The position numbers and the translations under genes were made by a program. Under the pieces are notes generated by a model. The model ran no database searches, was not told where the DNA came from, and was given only the letters and a program-made list of their open reading frames with translations. A DNA stretch of 64,000 bases from Caulobacter sp. 73W (GTDB lineage Bacteria > Pseudomonadota > Alphaproteobacteria > Caulobacterales > Caulobacteraceae), in the NCBI RefSeq assembly GCF_041021955.1, contig NZ_CP158375.1:62001-126000 (forward strand). Direction: 5' to 3'. This document shows, one piece after another, positions 42,033 through 51,313 of this stretch (positions are counted from its first letter, which is position 1; each line of letters starts with the position of its first letter).

Positions 42033-43458
42033 GACCGGCGATCTCCCCCAAGAGCACGTTCCAATAGGTCAGCTCCTTGTCGAAGGACGCCAGCGGCACG
42101 CGCTCGTTGGCGCCATGGGCGCGCATGTCGTCGGGGAAAAGGCCAAGGCTTCCCGCCCCATAGGTCGGCACGCCGGCGCGGCGATATTCGCGCCCCTCGG
42201 TGCCGCCCGACGACAAGCTCGGCTCCAGGGTGACGCCGGGCCAGGTGGCGTTGGTCGCCGTCTGCAGGGCCGCCAGGATGTCCTTGCGCACCGGGGAAAT
42301 CGGGCTCTCCACCGCCTCCCCCACCAGAGAGATGGCGATCTTGTCGCCCACGGCCTTTTGGATCTTGGCCTGGACCGCGGCGGCCGGCGTGCCCGGCAGG
42401 ATGCGGCAGTTGACCGTGGCCGTGGCGCCGGTCGGCAAGGCGTTGGGCGCATTGCCGCCGCGCAGCATGGTGGCCACGCAGGTGGTCCACAGGATGTTGC
42501 TGGAATTGGGATGGCGCTTGGCCTCGGCAATAGCCGCCGCATCGGTCGGATCGGTCAGCAGGCGCTCCAGCGCCGAGCCGAAAGCGCCGCCCTCGTCCTT
42601 GGCCATCTTGGCGGCCATGGGCCGGGTGATCTCGTTGAGCTCGACCGGGAAACTCAGCGCCTGGACGGCCTTGAGGGCGTCGGCCAGGTCGTAGACGGCG
42701 TTATCGGGACGCGGCGCCGAGCTGTGGCCGCCCGGGTTGGACGCGGTCAGCTCGAACGTGGCCGTGGTCTTCTCCGCCGCCTGCATGCTGAAGGCCACGG
42801 GCTTGCCGTCCTTGCTGAGCAGGCCGACTCCGGCGTCGGCGTTCAGGGCATACTCGACGCCCTGCATCAGCGGATGGGCGATGACCTTGCGCGTCGACAG
42901 CATGCCGGTCTCCTCGTCGCCCGAGAAAGCGAGGAAGAGATCGCGATCGGGCGTCCAGCCGGCCCGTTTGAGCCGCGCGAAGGTCTCGGTCAGCACGGTG
43001 ACGGCGAACTTGTTGTCGGTGGAGCCTCGGCCATGCAGGTAGCCGTCCTTCTCCATTGGAACATAAGGGTCGCTCGTCCAGCTGCCGGGGACCGCGTCGA
43101 CCACGTCCATGTGGGCGAGCAGGGCCACGGGCTTCTTGGGACCGCCCTTGCCCTTGTAGCGGACGATGAGGCCTTGTGTGCGCTCGCCATCGATATCGAT
43201 GGGCACGCGAACGATGTCTTCTGGCGCGAAGCCGGCCTGCGCCAGGCGGGCTGTCACCACCTCGACCACCTTGGGGACCTGCCCTCGCCCCTTGGCGCTT
43301 GGAATAGCGACCAGGGTCTTGAGCAAGGCGCGGGCGGCTGCGCGGTCGGCGTCGGTGGGCGCAGGTCCCGCCGGCGCGGCGCCCGCCACGCCCGACTGGG
43401 CGAGCATGGCGGAGGCGGCGACGGCGGCGACGAGCGATCGGGCGAGAAGCGACGGCAT
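42022..43458 (-). CDS. M20 family metallopeptidase, exported
   Basis: A 478-residue M20 peptidase with a Sec signal (about 1-27, ending AGAAPAG). Metal and catalytic motifs: LLAHMDVVDAVPGSW (His, Asp), HGRGSTDNK (Asp), AFSGDEETG (Glu, Glu) and GGTEGREY (His-substitute region at the end; the terminal ligand is in HGANERVPL). It cleaves dipeptides, N-acyl amino acids or similar amides in the periplasm. It sits directly before the M24 gene and after tandem hairpins that follow the TBDR. Confidence 0.9.
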   Translation of the reverse strand: MPSLLARSLVAAVAASAMLAQSGVAGAAPAGPAPTDADRAAARALLKTLVAIPSAKGRGQVPKVVEVVTARLAQAGFAPEDIVRVPIDIDGERTQGLIVRYKGKGGPKKPVALLAHMDVVDAVPGSWTSDPYVPMEKDGYLHGRGSTDNKFAVTVLTETFARLKRAGWTPDRDLFLAFSGDEETGMLSTRKVIAHPLMQGVEYALNADAGVGLLSKDGKPVAFSMQAAEKTTATFELTASNPGGHSSAPRPDNAVYDLADALKAVQALSFPVELNEITRPMAAKMAKDEGGAFGSALERLLTDPTDAAAIAEAKRHPNSSNILWTTCVATMLRGGNAPNALPTGATATVNCRILPGTPAAAVQAKIQKAVGDKIAISLVGEAVESPISPVRKDILAALQTATNATWPGVTLEPSLSSGGTEGREYRRAGVPTYGAGSLGLFPDDMRAHGANERVPLASFDKELTYWNVLLGEIAGHGR

Positions 43459-43485
43459 GGGTGATCCTTCAGAACAGTAAGGGGA

Positions 43486-43520
43486 CCTTGCGGGCCAGGC
43501 TGTGGGCTAGGCCCGCAAGG
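43486..43520 (-). terminator. Tandem hairpin (proximal to the M20 gene)
   Basis: Arms CCTTGCGGGCC (43486-43496) and GGCCCGCAAGG (43510-43520), 11 bp perfect with a 13-nt loop. It lies in the 108-bp gap between the TBDR stop and the M20 start, and is the second of two such hairpins in the direction of transcription. Confidence 0.6.
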
Positions 43521-43527
43521 CGGAGTG

Positions 43528-43559
43528 CGGCGACCGGGCGGGTCAACGACCGGTCGCCG
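43528..43559 (-). terminator. Tandem hairpin (proximal to the TBDR)
   Basis: Arms CGGCGACCGG (43528-43537) and CCGGTCGCCG (43550-43559), 10 bp perfect with a 12-nt loop. It begins 7 bp past the TBDR stop. Together with the next hairpin it may cap the TBDR message or attenuate expression of M20/M24. Confidence 0.6.
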
Positions 43560-43566
43560 AACCGTC

Positions 43567-46500
43567 TTAGAACGCCACCGTGATGGCGCCGAACAGATAG
43601 CGGCCCGCCGCGTCGTAGAACTGCGGGTAGGTGTTGCCGTTGCCGCCGTCCTCGATGGCCGCCGTCGTGGTCAGCGGCGGATCCTTGTCGAAGATGTTGT
43701 TGACGCCGGCGCGCAGGGACACGCCCTCGCGGATGTCATAGGCCGCCGACAGGTCGAAGTAGCTGCGCGCCGCCAGTTTCTCATTGGCCTGCGAGAAGCT
43801 GCCGCTGAGGGCCGGCTGGCTGCTGGTCTGGGAGATCTTCACCTCCGAGATGTAGCGCCAGGTGGCGTTGAACTGGACGTTCCACGGCGAGCTCCAGCTG
43901 GCCAGGAGCTTGTGGCGCCATTCGGGACGCGGACGACCGCAAAGGCCGCCGTAGAGACCCGAGCACTCATAGACGTCGGACGTCGGCGAGTTGGGGAGCG
44001 GTTCGGTCTCGTACTTGTCGAGCCAGGTGCCAACCAGGTTGAAGTTGATGGCGCCCAGGCTCTCCATGCCGAGGTTGGCCAGGTTCAGGCGGTAGTCCAC
44101 CGACAGGTCGACGCCCGAGGTCGTCAGCGAGCCGGTGTTGATGTTGAACCGCTTGAAGTAGCCGTCGTCGGTCAGCCACAGGCTGCCGCCGGCGCCGCGT
44201 TGGATCAGGCTGCAGAAGTAAGGATCGCCGCTGGCCAGGCAGTTGTTCATGGCCAGGCCCGGGTTAACCGAGCCGATCATGTCGGCGACCTTGATGCTGA
44301 AGTAGTCCAGCGAGACGGTCAGGCCCGGCACGAAGCCCGGTTGGGCCACGACGCCCAGCGAGTAGGTGTCGGCCTTTTCGGGGTTCAGGTCGGGGTTGCC
44401 GCCGATCAGCGAGTTGAACTGGCCGGCCGGGTTGTCGATGACGCGGCCGTACTGGGCGGCGCTGACGCCGGTGCGGGCGCACTGGGCGGCCGTCGCGAAG
44501 GGCGTGGCCCCCGCGCACGGATCGTAGAGGCCGTTGGCCAGTTCCGTCAGCTCGGCCTCGAAGAGGCTTTGCGAGGAGAAGAGCTCGACGACGTTGGGGG
44601 CGCGGACCGCGCGCTGGTAGGAGCCGCGCAGGCGCAGCTCACGAACCGGCGACCAGTTCAGCCCAGCCTTGAAGGCGTCGGTCTTGAAGCCGGTGTTGTA
44701 GTCCGAATAGCGATAGGCGCCTTCGAACGAAAGAAGGTGGATGCCAGTGCGGCCTTCCACGAGCGGGGCGTTGATTTCGGCGAAGAGTTCCTTGGCCGAC
44801 GTCGTGCCGTTGACGGGGAACTCCGGGCTTACGGCGTTTTGGTAGGCCTCGTCCGGCACCAGATCGAGGGTGTTCTTGCGGTATTCGGCGCCGAAGGCGA
44901 CGCCTACGCCGTTCTCGGCCATCGGGCTGGTGATGCCGTACTTGCCAAGATCGCCGCTCACCGAGAAGACGATGTCGGTCAGGGCCGTGTCGCCCGTGAT
45001 GCTCTTGGATTTAGCGATGTAGTCGATGGCCGCTGCGCTAGTGCCGCTGGTCCCGAAGTAGTTGAGCGGGGTGCACTTGGCGTCGTTGTTGCCGCTGTTG
45101 GCGTCGGCGTTGATGGCGCAGACCGCCTGGCCGAAGGTCGACGAGCCGGTGCGGCGATCGGTGACCACGTTCAAGGCGTTGGCCACCCGTTGCTGGTTGG
45201 CGTCGCCGGTGAAGCGCGAGCGGTAGCTGACATTGGCGTAGGACGCAAAGAAGTCATAGCTGAAGGCTTCGTTCAGCTGGCCGCGCAGGCCGCCGACGAA
45301 GCGGAAGGTGGTGTGGCGGATGTCGTCCTGGCGCGTGCCGCCTTCGACGTTGCGGCGCGACAGCACGACGCCGTTGGCGATGCTCTGCGGGCCAAGATAG
45401 GCGCCCGCGGCGTCGTAGTTGCTCCCCGTCGCCCTTCCGCCTGACGTGCAGAGGAAGCCGGCTTGCTGAGCGCTGAGCAGCGGGTTGTCGCAGTTGATCC
45501 CGCCGGCGCTGCCGAAGATCCCGCCCGACACCGTGCCCGGCGCGATCTGGGCGACCGAGCGGTCGTCCATGAAGCCCACCTCGAAGTAGGGCTCGAACAT
45601 GTCGTTGATCTTGTAGTGGCCGATGGCGCCCAGCGTGTAGCGCTGGTCAGGCCGCTGATAGTAGTTGTAGGGCGCGAAGTTGAAGGTTTGCGTGCCGGCC
45701 GCGAAGGTGCCGTTGGCGTTGCGGAACGCGGTCGGCACGCCGGCCAGCCCTGCGGTGTTGGAGAAGTTGGCCGGGTTGTTGAAGCCCGAACCCGAGCAGG
45801 AATACTGGCTGCCGTTGGGGCCCGTCGTGCCCAGGGCGCAGGCGCTGTAGTCGTAGTCCTTTTGCAGGACCGCATCCACCTTTCGATAGGTGGCGTAGGC
45901 GGTGATGTTGCCCTCGCCGCCGGCGCTGTTGACGCCCGCGATGATCGAGTAGTCCTGGGTGAAGCCATTCCAGACGTTCTTGTCGGGCTTCAGGTACTCG
46001 CCCGGCAGGCGCGCATTGTTCTGATCGAGCAGATCACGCAGACCGCCGCGGTCGTTGTTGTGCTGGAAGGTGCTGAAAGCCGCGCCCAGCTTGATGCCTT
46101 CGAAGTTGTCCAAAAGCGTGAAGTTGACCACGCCGGCGATGGCGTCCGAGCCGTAGACGGCCGAGGCGCCGCCGGTCAGGACCTCGACGTTCTTGATCAG
46201 GGCCGCGGGCACTTGGTTCAAGTCCGACGGGGTCGACTTGGGCGAGCCGTAGGGCAGACGCCGGCCGTTGACCAGAACCAGGGTGCGCGATGGGGTCAGG
46301 CCGCGAAGGTCGACCTGGGCGGTGCCGGTCGCCTCGTTGGACGCAGCCGCGCCCTGAGCTGCGAACACCTGCGGCAGGGCGTTGACCAGGTCTTCGGTGC
46401 GCGTCGCGCCGCGCGCGGCGAACTCCTCGCCGCCGATCTGCACGATGGGGCTGACGCTCTCGACATTGGCCGAGCGGATGCGCGTGCCGGTGATGACGAT

Positions 46501-46620
46501 CTCTTCGACGACCGCGTCGTCTTGAGCATGCGCCGTCTGCGCGACCGCCAGACCCCCGAACAGGCTGGTCGCCAGAAGCGCGGCCTTCAAGGTCGCGCCA
46601 GGTCGTAAGGTAGAAGCCAT
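43567..46620 (-). CDS. TonB-dependent receptor in left arm of divergent locus
   Basis: A 1,017-residue TBDR. Signal about 1-34 (ending AHAQ), TonB-box region VEEIVITGTRIRS, plug with LVLVNGRRLPYGSPKSTPSDLN and VEVLTGGASAVYGSDAIAGVVNF, then a barrel ending YLFGAITVAF. The plug-barrel organisation is that of the 26.9-kb receptor. It is flanked by an esterase and two peptidases on the same strand, so it probably imports their common substrate. ATG 46620 has AAGGGGG seven bases before it; the frame begins 18 codons earlier but looks non-coding. Confidence 0.93.
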   Translation of the reverse strand: MASTLRPGATLKAALLATSLFGGLAVAQTAHAQDDAVVEEIVITGTRIRSANVESVSPIVQIGGEEFAARGATRTEDLVNALPQVFAAQGAAASNEATGTAQVDLRGLTPSRTLVLVNGRRLPYGSPKSTPSDLNQVPAALIKNVEVLTGGASAVYGSDAIAGVVNFTLLDNFEGIKLGAAFSTFQHNNDRGGLRDLLDQNNARLPGEYLKPDKNVWNGFTQDYSIIAGVNSAGGEGNITAYATYRKVDAVLQKDYDYSACALGTTGPNGSQYSCSGSGFNNPANFSNTAGLAGVPTAFRNANGTFAAGTQTFNFAPYNYYQRPDQRYTLGAIGHYKINDMFEPYFEVGFMDDRSVAQIAPGTVSGGIFGSAGGINCDNPLLSAQQAGFLCTSGGRATGSNYDAAGAYLGPQSIANGVVLSRRNVEGGTRQDDIRHTTFRFVGGLRGQLNEAFSYDFFASYANVSYRSRFTGDANQQRVANALNVVTDRRTGSSTFGQAVCAINADANSGNNDAKCTPLNYFGTSGTSAAAIDYIAKSKSITGDTALTDIVFSVSGDLGKYGITSPMAENGVGVAFGAEYRKNTLDLVPDEAYQNAVSPEFPVNGTTSAKELFAEINAPLVEGRTGIHLLSFEGAYRYSDYNTGFKTDAFKAGLNWSPVRELRLRGSYQRAVRAPNVVELFSSQSLFEAELTELANGLYDPCAGATPFATAAQCARTGVSAAQYGRVIDNPAGQFNSLIGGNPDLNPEKADTYSLGVVAQPGFVPGLTVSLDYFSIKVADMIGSVNPGLAMNNCLASGDPYFCSLIQRGAGGSLWLTDDGYFKRFNINTGSLTTSGVDLSVDYRLNLANLGMESLGAINFNLVGTWLDKYETEPLPNSPTSDVYECSGLYGGLCGRPRPEWRHKLLASWSSPWNVQFNATWRYISEVKISQTSSQPALSGSFSQANEKLAARSYFDLSAAYDIREGVSLRAGVNNIFDKDPPLTTTAAIEDGGNGNTYPQFYDAAGRYLFGAITVAF

Positions 46621-46754
46621 TTTATCCCCCTTGGATTTTGGCTGCGCCGGGATCTTCCGGCTAGGTCGGAGCAAGGCTTGGGCGTCGACCGCTTCGGGTG
46701 TCGAAGCGGCCTGGCCTTAAGCTTGGGTGGAACATGTCGCCGGCGGCGGGTCGG

Positions 46755-48482
46755 TCAGTACCGCCAGCTGGTCAGGTCAGCCCCCTTGGGCGCGGTCTCT
46801 TCGATGCGCTTGAGGATTTTGGGCAGGTAGAAGGTGTTGTAGCGAAGCCTGGAGATGGCGATGGGATTGGCCTTGTCGCCGTTCCAGCAGTGCTCGTCGC
46901 GGTCGCCGTAGGTCACCTCGCCGCCATAGGGCGGATCGGTCTTCTTGAGGAAGTCCTCCATCAGGTAGACGGCGTTGTTGAGATAGAAGTTGTCCATGTC
47001 GCCGACATAGACGTTGATCTTGCCCTGCAGCTTGGGACCCAGCGTTTTCCAGTCACGCTCCAGGATGTGGCGCAGGTCGTAGTTTTCGCGCCAGTAGGCG
47101 GCGACCTTGGGGTCGATCACGCCCGTGCGCTTGTCCCAGATGCGCTGCGGATAGCCGTCCTCGCCCATGGGCGAGAACACCGCCTCCCAGATGTCCCACT
47201 GGCCGCCGGACCGGGTCTTGTCACCCATGACCAGCTCCCAGCGGTTCTCCATCTCCATCGTATAGGGGACGTGACCCAGATAGTTGCGCTTGCCGGGACG
47301 GGCGATGCGCGTGAACGGGCCTTCGCGCCAATAGGCGTTCTTGTCCTCGTAGATGTTGGTGACCATCAGCTGACGAAAATCGATCGGGTCCGGACAGGCT
47401 GCGTAAGCGCCGTTGTAGTCGTCGGGATATTTGACCTGTACGCCGAGGGCCTCCCAGCCGCCGGTGGAGCCTCCATAGAGGAAGCGAGCCCAGCCGGCGC
47501 CAAGGCCCCGGTACTTCTTCTCGAGCGCCGGGATGAACTCATGGGTGATGGCGTCGCCATAGGGCCCGATATTGGCCGAGTTCACCGCATAGCTGTCGTC
47601 GTAGTACGGGTTGGAGTGATCGATCTCCACGATCAGCATGCGCGGGAACTTGTCCGACACCCACTGGCGATAGAAGTCGTAGGCTTCCTGCTGCTCGGTC
47701 TTGTTGTAGCAGGGCAGATTGAAGCGCTCGGAGTACTCGCACTTCAGGTTGGGATCGGGCGGCGTGGTGCGAAAGCCCCCGAAGTCCTCGGGGAAGTGGC
47801 CGTGGAAGATGGCCAGCGGGTATCTGGCCTCCGGATGCTTGTCGAAATCCTTGGGCACCAGGACGTGGCCGCGGATGAAGACGTCGCGGCCCCAGAACTT
47901 GGAGAGCTTGTCGCTGCGGATCTTGAAGTGGCGGACGAACTCGGTGTCCTTGGGCTCGGCGATGGGCGGATTGACCCGATCCAGCGTCACTTCGATCTCG
48001 CCGGCGCGCTTGGGATCAAAGTCGATCTGCCTGGGCGTGGAGACCAGGTTGCCCGGCTCCTTGCGCCAGTTCTGGCCAGCGCCGCGGGCGGCCGGCAGCT
48101 TCACCACCTTGCCGTTCTCAAGCTTGTAGGTGTCGTACTTGTGCAAGACCGCCTGCACGAAGTAGCGGCCGGCGGGGACCTGCGACAGGTCCTCGGCCGG
48201 AAAGCCCAAGACCCCCTTCCCCACGCTCGTCGACTCGCCCGATTTGAGGCCATCGACGGTGACGCCGAACATCTGGGCGCCGAAATAGTCCGGGCGGGTC
48301 TGATCCTTGGGCTCGGTCTTGCCGTCCGGGGTCAACATGACCATCACCCGGCCATCATAGGATCCTTGCGGCGCGTCCTTGGGCACGCTCACCTTGAAGG
48401 TCTCGGCCGACGCCGGCGAGGCCGCCAGGATCAGGGCTCCCAAGGCGGCGCTGAACGCCAGCGCCTTGCTCCATCCCGTCAT
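46755..48482 (-). CDS. Exported alpha/beta hydrolase (esterase A), paralogue of 53.5-kb gene
   Basis: A 575-residue exported esterase-like protein. Sec signal about 1-26. N-terminal beta-rich domain (TFKVSVPKDAPQGSYDGRVMVML), then the alpha/beta fold with [41 protein letters not shown], the nucleophile GGSTGGWEA (Ser339) and C-terminal [18 protein letters not shown] (acid region) with EHCWNGD (His). It resembles feruloyl-esterase-like or peptidase-S9-type hydrolases. Nucleotides 47388-48180 are nearly identical to esterase B, whereas the ends differ, indicating gene conversion. It starts 22 bp after the M24 gene. Confidence 0.85.
   Translation of the reverse strand: MTGWSKALAFSAALGALILAASPASAETFKVSVPKDAPQGSYDGRVMVMLTPDGKTEPKDQTRPDYFGAQMFGVTVDGLKSGESTSVGKGVLGFPAEDLSQVPAGRYFVQAVLHKYDTYKLENGKVVKLPAARGAGQNWRKEPGNLVSTPRQIDFDPKRAGEIEVTLDRVNPPIAEPKDTEFVRHFKIRSDKLSKFWGRDVFIRGHVLVPKDFDKHPEARYPLAIFHGHFPEDFGGFRTTPPDPNLKCEYSERFNLPCYNKTEQQEAYDFYRQWVSDKFPRMLIVEIDHSNPYYDDSYAVNSANIGPYGDAITHEFIPALEKKYRGLGAGWARFLYGGSTGGWEALGVQVKYPDDYNGAYAACPDPIDFRQLMVTNIYEDKNAYWREGPFTRIARPGKRNYLGHVPYTMEMENRWELVMGDKTRSGGQWDIWEAVFSPMGEDGYPQRIWDKRTGVIDPKVAAYWRENYDLRHILERDWKTLGPKLQGKINVYVGDMDNFYLNNAVYLMEDFLKKTDPPYGGEVTYGDRDEHCWNGDKANPIAISRLRYNTFYLPKILKRIEETAPKGADLTSWRY
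47388..48180. repeat. Inverted repeat copy 1 (793 bp, in esterase A)
   Basis: Reverse-complement match of 53829-54621, same length (793 bp). By my line-by-line comparison there are about 10 differences (about 98.7% identity), most at third codon positions. The rest of the two genes is visibly more divergent. The repeats are in inverted orientation and flank about 5.6 kb containing M24, MarR, DUF3830, FAD oxidoreductase and BASS genes. Confidence 0.85.
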
Positions 48483-48504
48483 GTCTCTCCCCCGTGCCAT
48501 GTGC

Positions 48505-49893
48505 TTACCGGCCCCCGCCGATGAGCGTGATCTCGGTCTGGCGCCCATCCAAGAAGCGGACGCGTTCGCCGTCGAAGAAGGCGTTCTCCTCGGTGCGGAA
48601 CTGCACTTCGTCGCCGCCCCATTCGGGGACCTTGGCGTAGGCGGCCAGCTCGATGGACCAGGCGGTGTCGGCCCGCACGATCCATTCGCCCTTGTCGTCG
48701 CCGTTTTGGTTGTCCCACATGCCGATCGCGGCGCCGGCGGCATGGCCGTGATAGCCCAGCGGGTGGGTGTAGATGGACGGCTTCAGGCCCTGGGCGATCG
48801 ACTTTGCCCGGGCGGCCTTCAAGATCTCATTGCCGCTTGCGCCCACCTTGTAGGAGGAGAGCAAAGCGTCCTGCACCCTGTTGGCCTGAGCCAGGCCCGC
48901 GCGCAGGCCTGCCGGGGCCTGGGTCTCGCCGTCCTTCAGCACATAGGCCAGGTGCTGGGTGTCGGTGTTCAGCCGCAGATAGGTGATGCCAAAGTCGGTC
49001 CACAGCATGTCACCCTTTTGGATGACGGTGTCGCCCTCGAGCATGTCCTTGTGGCCCTGGCGGATCACGGCGATGGAGGGCTGGAACCAGGCGATCAGGC
49101 CAAGGCGGGCCAGCCGCTCGCGATAGAACCACACCACATCGTCCGTGGTGGTGACGCCTGGCTTGATGACCTCGCTGGAGAAGGCCTCGGCGATGATCGA
49201 GTGGGCCAGGCGCAAGATGCCCGGATAGATCTTCATCTCGGCCGGCGTGCGCGTCTCAAGCCAGCCCACCGACAGCGCCTCGCCCGAGACGATGCGGTCC
49301 TTGAACTTCGGATCCAGCGCCTTGGTCATCTCGCCATACTGGCTAAGCGTCATGCCGTCGCCAAAGGCGGTGAGCGCCGAGGTGTTGATGGCGATCTTGT
49401 CAGGGTTGCGCGCGGCCACCAGGTCGGCGAACGCCTTCCACTGGTCAGGCTGTTGCTCAGGGACCCATGCGGCCTTGAAAAGCCCGCCCAGGCCGTAGCG
49501 GCTGACGGTCAGCCGCTCGATCGGCTTGCCTTCGCCCGGATCGTAGAAGACCAGGATGGTGCGGCGCCGGGCGTGCATGCTCTCGGCGTTGAGCATGGTG
49601 GCGATCACCGGCTCTTCGAAATACTCGCGGGCGACCAGCACCCACATGTCGATCTTCTGCTCGCGCATCAGGCGGGGCACGACCGTGTCCAGGCGCTCGG
49701 CGAGCAGGCGGTTCTGCACCTTGGCCCGATCGCGCATGGTCAGGATCGGCGGCATGGCCGGCTTGGCTTGCTCGACCTCGCTCATGGGAATCACTGGCGG
49801 CTCGGCGGCCGTGGCGGCGAGCGGCGCCAGCGCGGCGGCGACCGCCGCGGCCCAGGCAGCCTTGAGGTTTCGGTTTTTCACAACGCTGGACAT
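48505..49893 (-). CDS. M24-fold metallopeptidase-like protein, exported
   Basis: A 462-residue exported protein with signal about 1-29 (ending ATAAE) and an M24 fold. The N-terminal domain has MREQKIDMWVLVAREYFEEPV. The C-terminal domain has LWTDFGITYLRLNTDTQHLAYV (two Asp), GYHGHAAGAAIG (His), WSIELAAYA (Glu) and FRTEENAFF (Glu). All five metal ligands appear present but spacings differ from classic aminopeptidase P, so creatinase- or amidohydrolase-like chemistry cannot be excluded. ATG 49893 follows a G-run. It is the first gene of the left arm, divergent from MarR. Confidence 0.83.
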   Translation of the reverse strand: MSSVVKNRNLKAAWAAAVAAALAPLAATAAEPPVIPMSEVEQAKPAMPPILTMRDRAKVQNRLLAERLDTVVPRLMREQKIDMWVLVAREYFEEPVIATMLNAESMHARRRTILVFYDPGEGKPIERLTVSRYGLGGLFKAAWVPEQQPDQWKAFADLVAARNPDKIAINTSALTAFGDGMTLSQYGEMTKALDPKFKDRIVSGEALSVGWLETRTPAEMKIYPGILRLAHSIIAEAFSSEVIKPGVTTTDDVVWFYRERLARLGLIAWFQPSIAVIRQGHKDMLEGDTVIQKGDMLWTDFGITYLRLNTDTQHLAYVLKDGETQAPAGLRAGLAQANRVQDALLSSYKVGASGNEILKAARAKSIAQGLKPSIYTHPLGYHGHAAGAAIGMWDNQNGDDKGEWIVRADTAWSIELAAYAKVPEWGGDEVQFRTEENAFFDGERVRFLDGRQTEITLIGGGR

Positions 49894-49908
49894 GGCACCC
49901 CCCCCCAA

Positions 49909-49950
49909 TGACGATGAACGGATCGTCAATTTGCGTGAGAATGGGCGCAT
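49909..49950. promoter_or_regulatory. Candidate operator cluster before the left arm
   Basis: Two elements overlap: an inverted repeat TGACGAT (49909-49915) / ATCGTCA (49922-49928), and a 24-bp stretch (49927-49950) that matches the motif at 50741-50764 at 19 of 24 positions. They begin 16 bp upstream of the M24 ATG, where a repressor would act. In this 321-bp gap no other gene was seen. Confidence 0.5.
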
Positions 49951-50214
49951 CTTGAAAACGCTGTCAAGCGAACGTCACACTGCGGACGCAGCATCTTGCC
50001 TGGCGCCCAATCGGCGTTCACAAGTGATCTTAAGAGCCGGCGCTGACCGGCGCATTCAATGACCGGTAAGGCGACGGTCGCGTCGCAGCCCAATCTGTCT
50101 TGCGCGGACCTGCAGGGGTGGTCTGCAGCGGGACCTGGGCGGCGGCTTTTGATCCGAGCCCTTTCGGTGACCGGCGTTCGCCCGTATAGAGGCGCGCGCC
50201 AGAAGGACCCTAAC

Positions 50215-50688
50215 TTGAATCCAACCTCGATGTTCGATCCCAGCAGCGCGACGTTTCGCTTGTCGAGCTCGCCGTTCTACCTCATCGCCCACGCCGACTT
50301 CATGTATCACGACGCCATGGAGCGGACCCTGCAAAGGCATGGAATAACAAGGCCGATCTACCGCATCTTGACGGTCTTGCGCGAATACCAACCCAGCAGC
50401 GTGACCTTCCTGGCCGACACCGCCCTGATCAAGCGCACCACTGTCAGCCGCATCGTCGACAAGATGAGCCAGATGGGCCTGGTGGCCACCGGTCAGGGCG
50501 GCGAGGACGGTCGCGTCACCGAGGTCAGAATGACCCAAGAGGGTAAGGCCCTGCTCGATCGCCTCACCCCGATGATCGCCAAGCTGATCGCCCGCGCCAC
50601 CGAGGGGATCAGCCACGCCGAACTGACGCGCCTTGTGGCGACCTTGCAGATCATGAGCGCCAACCTCAACCGCTCGCCTCTGGAATAG
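50215..50688 (+). CDS. MarR family transcriptional regulator
   Basis: A 157-residue MarR protein: helices FYLIAHADFMYHDAMERTLQRHGITRPIYRILTVLREY, winged helix SVTFLADTALIKRTTVSRIVDKMSQMGLVATGQGGEDGRVTEVRMTQEG, and dimerisation helices at the end. It should repress the divergent operons until a phenolic or other small ligand binds. The TTG at 50215 is chosen because AGAAGGA lies about 7 bases before it; ATG 50230 is the alternative. The longer upstream frame is not supported. The next gene follows after 136 bp, which carries the second copy of the shared motif. Confidence 0.86.
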   Translation: MNPTSMFDPSSATFRLSSSPFYLIAHADFMYHDAMERTLQRHGITRPIYRILTVLREYQPSSVTFLADTALIKRTTVSRIVDKMSQMGLVATGQGGEDGRVTEVRMTQEGKALLDRLTPMIAKLIARATEGISHAELTRLVATLQIMSANLNRSPLE

Positions 50689-50740
50689 GCGCCTACGCCC
50701 CAACGACGGCGACCGCTGGACAAGATCATTTTATTCGCTC

Positions 50741-50764
50741 CAAATCGCGTGATAATGGTCGCAA
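50741..50764. promoter_or_regulatory. Second copy of the shared 24-bp motif
   Basis: This stretch between MarR and the DUF3830 gene has half-sites ATCGCG and CGCAAT separated by ten bases (TGATAATGGT), an imperfect palindrome, and it repeats the motif seen at 49927-49950 in the same orientation. Shared motif, nearby MarR and two target promoters fit a MarR operator pair. It could also cover the -10 region. Confidence 0.5.
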
Positions 50765-50824
50765 TATGGCGGCGGCGATCGGGGGGCGCATGTCGATCAG
50801 AACACCCAGACGCAGGTGTGCCCG

Positions 50825-51313
50825 ATGGCGCGCCTGAGGATATGCGAGCCGCGCTCCGGTCTGGATGCGCGCTTTGACCTTCTGGAGGCGCAGGCGCCCG
50901 CTTCGTGCGCAGTGCTGGTCATACTGGCCCGCCAGAATGTTCCGCGCGCGGCGTTGCACGCGATGTGGACAGGACCAGAGATTTCCTGCCCCCTGCCCGG
51001 CCGCGAACTGCCCGTAGGCATCGATCTTGACCGGCTTCAGGTGGAGAACCCGGTACGCCAGCCTGCGGCCGGCGACCTGGTGCTCACACCCTTCACGCCC
51101 GGTCCGGTCGGGCCGACCCGCCCATTCGCCGAGGGCGGCCTGGATCTTGGCGTCTTCTACGGCGAGGATGGCCGCCTTTTCTTCCCCGGCGGCTGGATCG
51201 AGGGCTCTCTTTGCGCTCGGGTCATTCCAGAAGACCTCGCGGGCCTGGCCCAGGCGGCGCGCCTCATCCGCCAAAACGGGGCCTGTGAGCTTACCCTGGA
51301 GCTGGCGCCATGA
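50825..51313 (+). CDS. DUF3830 cyclophilin-like protein
   Basis: A 162-residue protein of the DUF3830 family, recognised by HAMWTGPEIS, a PAAGDLVLTP strand, and the GVFYGEDGRLFFPGGWIEGSLCARV pattern. The fold is cyclophilin-like beta barrel. Known members cluster with peptidases, racemases and amidases, but no reaction is established. The start at ATG 50825 is preferred over the upstream GTG. Its stop overlaps the FAD oxidoreductase start (ATGA), so the two are coupled and should act in one pathway. Confidence 0.8.
   Translation: MARLRICEPRSGLDARFDLLEAQAPASCAVLVILARQNVPRAALHAMWTGPEISCPLPGRELPVGIDLDRLQVENPVRQPAAGDLVLTPFTPGPVGPTRPFAEGGLDLGVFYGEDGRLFFPGGWIEGSLCARVIPEDLAGLAQAARLIRQNGACELTLELAP

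Noticed and set aside
43525-45444. 639-residue plus-strand frame over the TBDR
   Set aside because: Antisense shadow; the TBDR plug and barrel motifs are on the minus strand.
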